From the NCBI GenBank assembly GCA_003164075.1, contig PLRZ01000071.1, forward strand, positions 2,600 to 9,674: a stretch of DNA of 7,075 nt. The letters are read 5' to 3'. Below, piece by piece: positions 1 to 5,885 of this stretch. This DNA comes from Bryobacterales bacterium (GTDB lineage: Bacteria; Acidobacteriota; Terriglobia; Bryobacterales; Bryobacteraceae). Every line of letters starts with the position of its first letter. The first letter of the stretch is position 1. The translations under genes and the position numbers were made by a program. Under the pieces are notes generated by a model. It saw only the letters and a list, made by a program, of their open reading frames with translations, made no database searches and had not been told where the DNA came from.

Positions 1-1863
1 CTCAATACCGTCACCGGCTCGGACGTCACCCTCGGCAGTAATGTGGGCCTGAACATCCCCGACGGCGGTTACACCAGCGAGCCGGCGGTCATGGGCGTGG
101 CGCCCGCCGGACTGGTCCACCGGCAATTTCTGGATTACGTGGCGCGCATGCGCGTGGCCCCCGTCCGCCCGTACCTGCTTTACAACTCCTGGTACGACCT
201 GCAGCGCCTCGCCATGAATCACGACAACACCCTGGAACGGGTGCCGACTTTCCAGAAGCTGCTGCTCGGGAAGTACGGCCTGCACCTCGATGCCTTCGTG
301 CTCGACGACGGCTGGGACGACATGCACAAGCTTTGGACCATCGACCAGCAGCGCTTCCCCAACGGCTTCCGCGACCTTACCGCCGCGCTCAAAACCATCG
401 ACAGCCACCTGGGAATCTGGTTCGGACCGATCGGCGGCTACGACCAGCGCGAGGTTCGCATCGCCGCCGGCAAGGCTGACGGCATGGAGATCAGCTCCGA
501 CGGCCGGTATTTCTGTGTCGCCGGCAAGAACTACAGCCGCTTGCTGGGCGACACCATGCTGAAGTATCAGAAGGAATACGGCATCAACTATTTCAAGCTG
601 GATGGCATCGCTTTCGGCTGCAACGCGCCGGACCACGGCCATCCGCAGGGTGTCTATTCCGATGAAGCCACCGCGCGCAGTTTTATCGATATGCTGGGCA
701 AGCTGCGCGCGCAGGACCCCAAAGTCTTCCTCAATATCACCACCAGCATCTGGCTGAGCCCCTGGTGGCTGCGCTACGCCGATACGGTATGGATGGGCGG
801 CGCCGATTCCGGCTACCTGCCGTCGGTGCCTACTCTCGCGCCGCGCCAGAGCGCCGTGAGCTATCGCGACTCGGTCCTCTATGACGACTTCGTCACGCAC
901 AAGGCGCAGTTCCCCATCTCGTCGCTGATGACTCACGGCATCATCAAGGGCAAGGCCAACATGCTCGGCGGCGAGAAGGAAGATATCGAAGACTGGCGCG
1001 ACGAAGTAGTCCACTATTACAGCGTGGGTAACATGATGTACGAGCTGTATATCTCCCCCGATATCCTATCGCCTGAGGAAATGGACGTTCTTGGCAATGT
1101 TACTAAGTGGGCCATGGCGAATGCCCACCCGCTGCTCGATAATTCGACGATGGTGGGAGGCGATCCGGCGCAGCGCGAGCCTTACGGGTATGTGCATTCG
1201 AGCGCGGATAAGTCGATTATCACGCTGCGTAATCCCTTCGTGCGGCCGCGAACCATGAAGCTGAAGATAGACGAGCAGAATGGTTTTCAGAAGTTCGAGG
1301 GCACGCAATCGGTCGCGGTCGAGTACCCGTATCGCAAACTCGCCGCGCCGGCCGTGAAGTTCGGCGACACCGTGACGTTCGATCTCGATGCTTATGAGCA
1401 ACTGGTGGCCGAAATGCGCACCCCGGAGTTTACTACGTCCGAGCCGGCTCTCCCGGAACGCACCGCAATCTCGTTCGGTCCCGCCACACTTCGCAAGAAT
1501 GTCGGTGACATGAGAGTATCGGCAACCGTGGATGTTCCCGCAGGCTATCCACAAGCCCGCTTCGCAGTGCTGCTGGAACCCGGCCAGGAGGTCCGCGGCA
1601 TCAAGGCCGACGCCACTGACGCCGGCAAGCCGCTCGCGCTCTCCACAGAAAATGGCGGACGCGGAATTTGGCACTGGTTCTGGGCCGATCTCACGCCCGG
1701 CAAACATTCGATTGAGATGACGATTCACTCCACAGCGCCGGCTCATCTCTCCGGGTGGTTGCTGACGCGGCGCGATCTGGGGACTCCGCCGGGCGCCAGC
1801 CTCCTGCCGGCGCAGAACATCGAGCGCGGCACCCACTTACTGCTTGAGGAGACCATCCGATGA
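1..1863 (+). CDS. GH36-type alpha-galactosidase / alpha-N-acetylgalactosaminidase, 5' partial
   Basis: Retaining glycoside hydrolase predicted to release terminal alpha-linked galactose or N-acetylgalactosamine from glycans. The frame is open from base 1 with no stop, so the gene begins upstream; the GTG at 43 is an internal Val codon. 620 residues are visible. Numbering from the first codon, NSWYD (62-66) and LDDGWD (101-106) are the early barrel-strand motifs of the GH36/GH27 clan. FKLDG places the likely nucleophile at D201. GGADSG places the likely acid/base at D269, 68 residues on, close to the usual ~60 spacing. The common GH36 'SGGGR' and 'SDN' strings are not seen, which suits an AagA-like subgroup rather than classical melibiase; substrate is therefore uncertain. 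The last ~130 residues look like a beta-sandwich. The N-terminal super-sandwich and any signal peptide are outside the window. The stop overlaps the start of the GH35 gene. Confidence 0.85.
   Translation, partial: LNTVTGSDVTLGSNVGLNIPDGGYTSEPAVMGVAPAGLVHRQFLDYVARMRVAPVRPYLLYNSWYDLQRLAMNHDNTLERVPTFQKLLLGKYGLHLDAFVLDDGWDDMHKLWTIDQQRFPNGFRDLTAALKTIDSHLGIWFGPIGGYDQREVRIAAGKADGMEISSDGRYFCVAGKNYSRLLGDTMLKYQKEYGINYFKLDGIAFGCNAPDHGHPQGVYSDEATARSFIDMLGKLRAQDPKVFLNITTSIWLSPWWLRYADTVWMGGADSGYLPSVPTLAPRQSAVSYRDSVLYDDFVTHKAQFPISSLMTHGIIKGKANMLGGEKEDIEDWRDEVVHYYSVGNMMYELYISPDILSPEEMDVLGNVTKWAMANAHPLLDNSTMVGGDPAQREPYGYVHSSADKSIITLRNPFVRPRTMKLKIDEQNGFQKFEGTQSVAVEYPYRKLAAPAVKFGDTVTFDLDAYEQLVAEMRTPEFTTSEPALPERTAISFGPATLRKNVGDMRVSATVDVPAGYPQARFAVLLEPGQEVRGIKADATDAGKPLALSTENGGRGIWHWFWADLTPGKHSIEMTIHSTAPAHLSGWLLTRRDLGTPPGASLLPAQNIERGTHLLLEETIR
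1846..1851 (+). promoter_or_regulatory. Shine-Dalgarno site of the GH35 gene
   Basis: GAGGAG lies 8 nt upstream of the ATG at 1860, inside the last codons of the GH36 gene. It supports that ATG as the real start, and with the ATGA stop/start overlap (1860-1863) suggests translational coupling of the two hydrolases. Confidence 0.75.
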
Positions 1864-3650
1864 AGCGCCGCGAATTCCTGGCGACCGCCCTCGCCCTTCC
1901 TGCCCTCGCGCAGCAAAAGCCGCACACCTTCTCCTATCGCGGCGAGCAATTTCTGCTCGACGGTGCGCCGTTCCTGATCCGCTCCGGCGAAATGCACTAC
2001 CCGCGCGTTCCCCGCCCCTACTGGCGCGACCGCGTGCGCAAAATGCGCGCCATGGGACTCAACACCCTGTGCACATACGTCTTCTGGAACCTCCACGAGC
2101 CGCAGCAGGGTAAGTTCGATTTCAGCGGCAACCTCGACGTCGCCGAATACATCCGGACCGCCCAATCCGAGGGCCTCTACGTGCTTCTCCGCCCCGGTCC
2201 GTACATCTGCACCGAATGGGATTTCGGCGGCTTGCCCTGGTGGCTGCTCGCGACCGACATGAAAGTGCGCAGCGCCGACCCGCGTTTCCTGCGCGCCGCC
2301 GCACTTTATATGGATCGGGTGGGAAAGCAAGTGGCCGGGCTCCAGATCCATCGCGGCGGCCCTATTCTCATGGTCCAGGTAGAGAATGAGTACGGCTCCT
2401 TCGGCAACGACCACGAGTACATGGGCGCCGTCCGCCATATGATTCAGGACGCCGGCTTCGACTGCCAGCTCTCCACTTCCGACGGCTCCGGCAAATCCAA
2501 CCTGGCCGGCGGCACGCTCGATGGCGTGCTCTCGACGATCAATTTCGGCGATGGTAGCTCTCCCGAGCGCGAGTTCGCCAATTTGGCTTCGTTTCGTCGG
2601 AACGAACCCAAAATGTGCGGCGAATTCTGGTACGGCTGGTTCGACCATTGGGGCGAGAAGCACCACGTCACCCCTGCCGCGAAGGGTGCGGCCAGCGTCG
2701 ACTGGATGCTTTCGAACGGCATTTCCTGCAACCTTTATATGGCCCACGGCGGCAGCACCTTCGGGTACATGGCCGGGGCCAACGGCGGCAATGTCTACGA
2801 GCCCGACATCTCGGGCTACGACTACGATGCCCCCATCGACGAGGCTGGCCGGCCGAACGCCAAATTCAACGCCATGCGCGACGTGCTGCGCAAGCATCTG
2901 GCCCCCGGCGAGCAACTCCCCGAGCTTCCGCCGGCCCTGCCGACGATCTCCATCCCGCGCTTCGAGCTGACCGAATCGTCGCCGCTGCTCTCGCACCTGC
3001 CGGAAGTGGCGCACACCGGGGCGCCACTGAGCATGGAACAGCTCGGTCAGGATTACGGCTTCGTCCTGTATCGCCACCATCCCGTCCAAGCCGCCAGGGG
3101 GACGCTGGAAATTGGCGAGGTCCGCGACTTCGCCGTGGTGCGCGGGACCACTTTGGATCGGCGCCTTCACCAGAACAAACTGGCTGTGGATCTGGCGCCG
3201 GGGCAGCCTCTCGACATTCTGGTGGAAGCCATGGGCCGCATCAATTTCGGTCCGCTGTTGGTGAGCGACCGCAAAGGCATCGCCGGCGGAGTCACGCTAA
3301 ACGGCGCGGAGCTGAAGGTGTGGGAGCACTTTTCGCTGCCGCTCACAGACCCTGGGCAGTGGACTTTCGCCCGTAAGCCCGCCGCGGGCCCATCGCTCTA
3401 TCGCGGCACGTTCCGGCTGGATGCGGTGGGCGATACCTTCCTCGATATGCGCGGTTGGGGCAAAGGCCTGGTCTGGATCAACGGCCACAATCTGGGCCGC
3501 TACTGGCGCGTGGGTCCGCAGCAATCGCTCTTTGTTCCCGCCCCGTGGCTGAAGACCGGCGTCAACGAGGCGATCGTGCTGGATCTGCTGGAAGCGAAAA
3601 CGCGGACGCTCGAATCGCGCACCGACCCGATCTACGAAACTCCGGCCTGA
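1860..3650 (+). CDS. GH35 beta-galactosidase, exported
   Basis: Retaining beta-galactosidase that removes terminal beta-linked galactose, acting outside the cytoplasm. 596 residues, normal for the short GH35 form. Residues 1-17 are a leader: KRREF twin-arginine start, short hydrophobic stretch, and an ALA|QQ cleavage site. The TIM barrel spans roughly 25-345 and carries the family signature from R111 to W128 (RPGPY then TEWDFGGLPWW). QVENEYG gives the acid/base as E177, and CGEFWYGWFDHWG gives the nucleophile as E255; the 78-residue spacing matches human GLB1 (E188/E268). The C-terminal jelly roll keeps the typical string around 532-549 (GWGKG, WINGHNLGRYW) followed by GPQQ and a 'P-WLK-G-NE' end. 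The start is fixed by the ATGA overlap and the GAGGAG 8 nt upstream. Co-expression with the GH36 enzyme suggests joint digestion of galactose-bearing glycans. The exact linkage preference cannot be read from sequence. Confidence 0.96.
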   Translation: MKRREFLATALALPALAQQKPHTFSYRGEQFLLDGAPFLIRSGEMHYPRVPRPYWRDRVRKMRAMGLNTLCTYVFWNLHEPQQGKFDFSGNLDVAEYIRTAQSEGLYVLLRPGPYICTEWDFGGLPWWLLATDMKVRSADPRFLRAAALYMDRVGKQVAGLQIHRGGPILMVQVENEYGSFGNDHEYMGAVRHMIQDAGFDCQLSTSDGSGKSNLAGGTLDGVLSTINFGDGSSPEREFANLASFRRNEPKMCGEFWYGWFDHWGEKHHVTPAAKGAASVDWMLSNGISCNLYMAHGGSTFGYMAGANGGNVYEPDISGYDYDAPIDEAGRPNAKFNAMRDVLRKHLAPGEQLPELPPALPTISIPRFELTESSPLLSHLPEVAHTGAPLSMEQLGQDYGFVLYRHHPVQAARGTLEIGEVRDFAVVRGTTLDRRLHQNKLAVDLAPGQPLDILVEAMGRINFGPLLVSDRKGIAGGVTLNGAELKVWEHFSLPLTDPGQWTFARKPAAGPSLYRGTFRLDAVGDTFLDMRGWGKGLVWINGHNLGRYWRVGPQQSLFVPAPWLKTGVNEAIVLDLLEAKTRTLESRTDPIYETPA

Positions 3651-3662
3651 CGGTGGTGTAGC

Positions 3663-3680
3663 GCAGGCACTCCTGCCTGC
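3663..3680 (+). repeat. Short hairpin after the GH35 gene
   Basis: GCAGGCA (3663-3669), loop CTCC, TGCCTGC (3674-3680): a perfect 7-bp stem starting 12 nt after the GH35 stop. It could help end transcription or protect the 3' end of the mRNA, but no T-run follows, so a classical intrinsic terminator is not supported. It sits between 'GTAGCGC' (3658-3664) and 'CGAGACTCCG' (3686 on), two strings that are directly adjacent in the second element copy near 6873-6889. Confidence 0.6.
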
Positions 3681-3686
3681 CGGGTC

Positions 3687-3819
3687 GAGACTCCGAACTC
3701 CTGATGTCGTGGAATTTGGGATGAGCACCCTGCGAAGGCTTCCGTCCTTGCATGGAACGGCTCAACCCATTTTCCCTGGCAGCCCGAAATTGCGGGCGAC
3801 ATCAGGAGTTCGGAGACTC
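3687..3819 (-). repeat. Terminal-inverted-repeat element, copy 1
   Basis: The 19-mer CTCCGAACTCCTGATGTCG at 3691-3709 recurs as its exact reverse complement at 3797-3815, and the outer 4 bases on each side differ at one position. The interior is 87 bp and too short to encode a transposase. A weaker similarity continues inward on both arms (AATTT-GGG). The reverse complement of 3751-3819 matches 6881-6949 at about 58 of 69 bases, showing a dispersed family. It looks like a MITE or a large REP-like palindrome; no clear target-site duplication was seen at the edges. Strand is given relative to copy 2. Confidence 0.75.
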
Positions 3820-3861
3820 ATCTTGACCCTCTTCGCGAGCGGCATCCAGAAGCGCCGAGAT

Positions 3862-3896
3862 GAGACTCAGACCTCCTGAGGTCACCGGAATTCTGG
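3862..3896 (+). repeat. Decayed end of the same repeat family
   Basis: GAGACTCAGACCTCCTGAGG followed by TC and GGAATT aligns with the left end of copy 1 (GAGACTCCGAACTCCTGATG, then TC and GGAATTT) with a handful of mismatches and about one inserted base. It lies in direct orientation 43 nt after copy 1. It is probably a remnant of an older or partial copy. Confidence 0.5.
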
Positions 3897-3944
3897 AACC
3901 GCCGAGGAATCAGACTGAGCCACCGCTTGGCAAGAACAGATTTA

Positions 3945-4011
3945 GCCACCGATGAACACCGATAAGAAAAACCCTCGGTTTTATCTGTGTTCATCGGTCT
4001 TCATCGGTGGC
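3945..4011. repeat. Long hairpin repeat of the 'TTCATCGGTGG' type
   Basis: GCCACCGATGAACACCGAT (3945-3963) pairs with ATCGGTCTTCATCGGTGGC (3993-4011) with a single mismatch in 19, around a 29-nt loop. The right arm also holds a 10-nt-spaced direct repeat of TTCATCGGT (3990-3998 and 4000-4008). Sequences built from 'ATCTGTGTTCATCGGTGG' are, from general knowledge, common dispersed intergenic repeats in environmental bacteria; their role is not established. It lies upstream of the WYL gene operator. Confidence 0.7.
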
Positions 4012-4060
4012 CAATAATATTTCTGCTCCGGGCGCCGCATCGGCATGTCGGCCCCCATGT

Positions 4061-4084
4061 CTCCTGACACCACGCTGTCAGGAG
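4061..4084. promoter_or_regulatory. Candidate operator of the WYL regulator
   Basis: CTCCTGACA (4061-4069) and TGTCAGGAG (4076-4084) are perfect 9-bp inverted arms around CCACGC, ending 21 nt before the chosen ATG at 4106. A symmetric site in this position suits dimer binding and autoregulation. That it is bound by the WYL protein is inference; it could also form an RNA hairpin in the leader. No convincing -10/-35 pair with normal spacing was found near it. Confidence 0.5.
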
Positions 4085-4105
4085 GCCCCCCGTACACTCG
4101 CAGAC

Positions 4106-4777
4106 ATGACACCTCAACAACAGCAGCAACGCGAAAGCCGCGTTGTCTGGTTCGAAATCCCTCTCACTACTGCCGCCCAACTGGCGCGCTGGCTGCAGAT
4201 CTCGGAGCGGACGGTCTATCGCGACATCCGCGACCTTTGCCTCTCGGGCGTGCCGGTGGAGGGCGAGGCCGGAGTGGGATACCGATTGAGTAAGGGTTTC
4301 GACCTGCCGCCGATCATGTTCAGCCTCGACGAAGTGGAAGCCATGGTTACCGGAGCGCGCATGGTGGAAGCCTGGGGCGGGCCGGTGTTGGCCACCCACG
4401 CCCGCTCGGCGCTCTCCAAAATTGCGCTGGCCTTGCCGCCGGCCAGGCGCGAGGAAATCGCCCGCAGCCGGCTCTTTGCGCCCGGATTCCATATCAAGCC
4501 GGAGGCGGCCGCCGGCCTGGAAACCGCGCGCCAGGCTATTCTGCAGCGGCGAAAGCTGCGCGTCGAGTATGTGGATTCCGCGGGCAGCCCGTCGCTGCGC
4601 ATTATCCGCCCGCTGGCCGTCTACTTCTGGGGCACCACCTGGACCCTGGCCGCCTGGTGCGAGTCGCGCCATGACTTTCGCAACTTCCGGCTGGACCGCA
4701 TGAGCGCCATCAAAACCGCCGGACGCACGCTCGAAGATTTCGTCAAGGCGATGCAAAGCATACCGCCGCTTCGATAG
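4106..4777 (+). CDS. WYL-domain HTH transcriptional regulator (YafY-like)
   Basis: 223-residue cytoplasmic DNA-binding protein of the DeoR/YafY-like WYL group. The helix-turn-helix covers about 20-45, with TAAQLARWLQIS leading to the recognition segment SERTVYRDI (33-41), then the wing GEAGVGYRL. The C-terminal WYL domain has WTLAAWC at 179-185 (WTL instead of WYL), followed by R188 and the DFRNFRLDRM cluster (190-199) that in this family is thought to bind a ligand or nucleic acid. The ATG at 4106 is preferred over an in-frame GTG at 4007, because the longer form would translate through the hairpin repeat and the operator, and because 223 residues fits the family. No good Shine-Dalgarno lies at the normal distance (AGGAGG at 4080-4085 is 20 nt away), so a leaderless or weakly initiated transcript is possible. 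The first helix seen in most relatives (R-DRL-L) is not recognisable. It probably controls itself and the two genes following by 16 nt. Confidence 0.88.
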   Translation: MTPQQQQQRESRVVWFEIPLTTAAQLARWLQISERTVYRDIRDLCLSGVPVEGEAGVGYRLSKGFDLPPIMFSLDEVEAMVTGARMVEAWGGPVLATHARSALSKIALALPPARREEIARSRLFAPGFHIKPEAAAGLETARQAILQRRKLRVEYVDSAGSPSLRIIRPLAVYFWGTTWTLAAWCESRHDFRNFRLDRMSAIKTAGRTLEDFVKAMQSIPPLR

Positions 4778-4793
4778 ACTGAAATTGGTCTTT

Positions 4794-5870
4794 GTGAGCG
4801 AAATCGGAAACACCACCCGGCGTGCGTTTGTGAAAACCTCGCTGGCCGCCACTTCCCTGGCGACATCCGCGGGAGTGGCCTTGGCCCAGGATTCGGCCAA
4901 CCATAGCCGGCCCAAGATCATCGATGCGTGGGGGCACGTTTCCCTGCCACGCTTCCTCAGCGCCGAGGAATACCTGGCGCTCCTGGACGCGAACGGCGCC
5001 GAGGCCGCCATTGTGGGCACTGCCGCCACCTGCCCGGACCTCCGCGAGTTGTCCCGAGCGGCCGTCCAATACCCGGCTCGCTTCCGCACCATCGGAATGG
5101 CCATGGGTAAGTCGCCCGAGGAACGATCCGCGTGCATCGCCGCGCAGATGGACTGCGGCTTCACGGGCATACGCCTGCAGACCGACCTGGTGGTCCGCGA
5201 GCCGGCGCTGCTGGACATTCTCGGAAAGGCGCAGGGCACGCCCTATATGGAAGGCAACGAGGGATACCGCGTGGCCGCCCGCCAACTGCTCGATTTCCTC
5301 GACCGCTACCCCAACTGCATCGTGTGCGGCACGCATTTCGCGGGACCTACCGACCCAGCCATCTTTTCCAAACAGGAGTTGGTTGGCCGCCTGTTCCGCC
5401 ATCCGCGCTTCCTGGTGATCTTCTCGCGCCAGGGATACATGGATCCCGAGCCGTTGAAGCTGTGGACGCGGGCGCTGGTGGAATTGACCGGCTGGGACCG
5501 AATCCTGTACGGTAGCGAGTTCCCCGTGGCGTTGTGGCGCGATGAAACTTTCCATTCGACGCAGGGTTGGATCGATACCGTTGGGCTCCAGCCCACCCCC
5601 GCCGAGCGGGCCAAATTCTTTTATGAGAACGCTCACAAGCACTTCTTCGAGAAGGACCGTCCGGCCCGCCCGATCGACGCCAAATGGGAGCGCACCGATT
5701 GGAAGACCGACTCTCCGGTCTGGCTGTTCCAGAAGAAAGGCGTCGACCTTCCCGAGGAGGCGCACCGCAAGATTCTTCTGGCCTATCTCAAGCAAGGCGG
5801 CGACGTGAAGGCCGGCAGTTACCGCGATTTCGTGACCCGGCTGGTCATCGACATGGCCAACAAACTGTAG
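4794..5870 (+). CDS. Tat-leader amidohydrolase_2-family protein with altered metal motifs
   Basis: 358 residues with the TIM-barrel amidohydrolase_2 pattern (ACMSD / lactonase-like). Residues 1-31 are a twin-arginine leader: TTRRAFVK (7-14), a hydrophobic stretch, and cleavage at ALA|QD, so it is predicted exported. The mature part opens with KIIDAWGH, where relatives have HxH; here the first His is W46 and only H48 remains. GTHF gives H181 near the expected strand-5 ligand. YGSEFP (E242) stands where most members have GSD-P. A conventional mononuclear metal site is therefore doubtful. GTG at 4794 is chosen over TTG at 4785 because it gives a compact leader; neither has a clear ribosome site, suggesting coupling to the regulator gene ending 16 nt upstream. 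The AKR follows after 15 nt. The reaction is unknown: a lactonase, decarboxylase or non-catalytic role are all open. Confidence 0.8.
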   Translation: MSEIGNTTRRAFVKTSLAATSLATSAGVALAQDSANHSRPKIIDAWGHVSLPRFLSAEEYLALLDANGAEAAIVGTAATCPDLRELSRAAVQYPARFRTIGMAMGKSPEERSACIAAQMDCGFTGIRLQTDLVVREPALLDILGKAQGTPYMEGNEGYRVAARQLLDFLDRYPNCIVCGTHFAGPTDPAIFSKQELVGRLFRHPRFLVIFSRQGYMDPEPLKLWTRALVELTGWDRILYGSEFPVALWRDETFHSTQGWIDTVGLQPTPAERAKFFYENAHKHFFEKDRPARPIDAKWERTDWKTDSPVWLFQKKGVDLPEEAHRKILLAYLKQGGDVKAGSYRDFVTRLVIDMANKL

Positions 5871-5871
5871 C

Positions 5872-5880
5872 GAGGAGGAA
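5872..5880 (+). promoter_or_regulatory. Strong Shine-Dalgarno site of the AKR gene
   Basis: GAGGAGGAA lies 5 nt before the ATG at 5886 (AGGAGG core 7 nt away), directly after the stop of the amidohydrolase gene. It fixes the AKR start and is much stronger than the initiation signals of the two genes upstream, so the AKR may be the most highly translated product of the operon. Confidence 0.85.
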
Positions 5881-5885
5881 AGACG

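Larger units (their letters stand above)
3651..4105. other. Repeat-filled intergenic region
   Basis: 455 bp without a convincing gene between the GH35 stop and the WYL regulator. In order it holds a 7-bp-stem hairpin (3663-3680), a 133-bp inverted-repeat element (3687-3819), a decayed end of the same element (3862-3896), a ~67-bp hairpin repeat (3945-4011) and a 9-bp inverted repeat (4061-4084). Nothing was recognised in 3820-3861 or 3897-3944. The short frames crossing it show no family features. Confidence 0.8.

Noticed and set aside
43..45. GTG as start of the GH36 gene
   Set aside because: The frame stays open to base 1 and the family needs an N-terminal domain before the NSWYD motif, so this is an internal codon of a gene cut by the window edge.
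1066..1836. 256-codon open frame on the - strand
   Set aside because: Antisense to the C-terminal half of the GH36 gene, with shadow-like composition.
1743..3170. 475-codon open frame on the - strand
   Set aside because: It lies antisense across the end of the GH36 gene and most of the GH35 gene, both well supported by catalytic motifs. The translation shows no recognisable domain and has the Arg/Ala/Gly bias of a high-GC shadow.
3663..3680. Intrinsic terminator for the galactosidase operon
   Set aside because: The stem is only 7 bp and no T-run follows; kept as a hairpin repeat only.
3945..4011. CRISPR array, suggested by short direct repeats
   Set aside because: Only two 9-bp direct copies spaced 10 nt apart and a hairpin layout; no regular repeat-spacer series and no cas genes.
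4064..4098. Sigma-70 promoter from CTGACA (4064) and TACACT (4093)
   Set aside because: The spacer is 23 nt, too long for a normal -35/-10 pair, so it was not called.
4007..4105. Upstream GTG start adding 33 residues to the WYL regulator
   Set aside because: The extension is read from the hairpin repeat and the candidate operator, has no family match, and has no ribosome site.
4785..4793. TTG start of the amidohydrolase gene
   Set aside because: It adds only three residues (M-V-F) before a GTG that gives a normal Tat leader; TTG is the rarer start and has no better ribosome site. It cannot be fully excluded.
4001..5239. 412-codon open frame on the - strand
   Set aside because: Antisense to the WYL regulator and the start of the amidohydrolase gene, whose motifs are clear; it also runs through the hairpin repeat. 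No family features.
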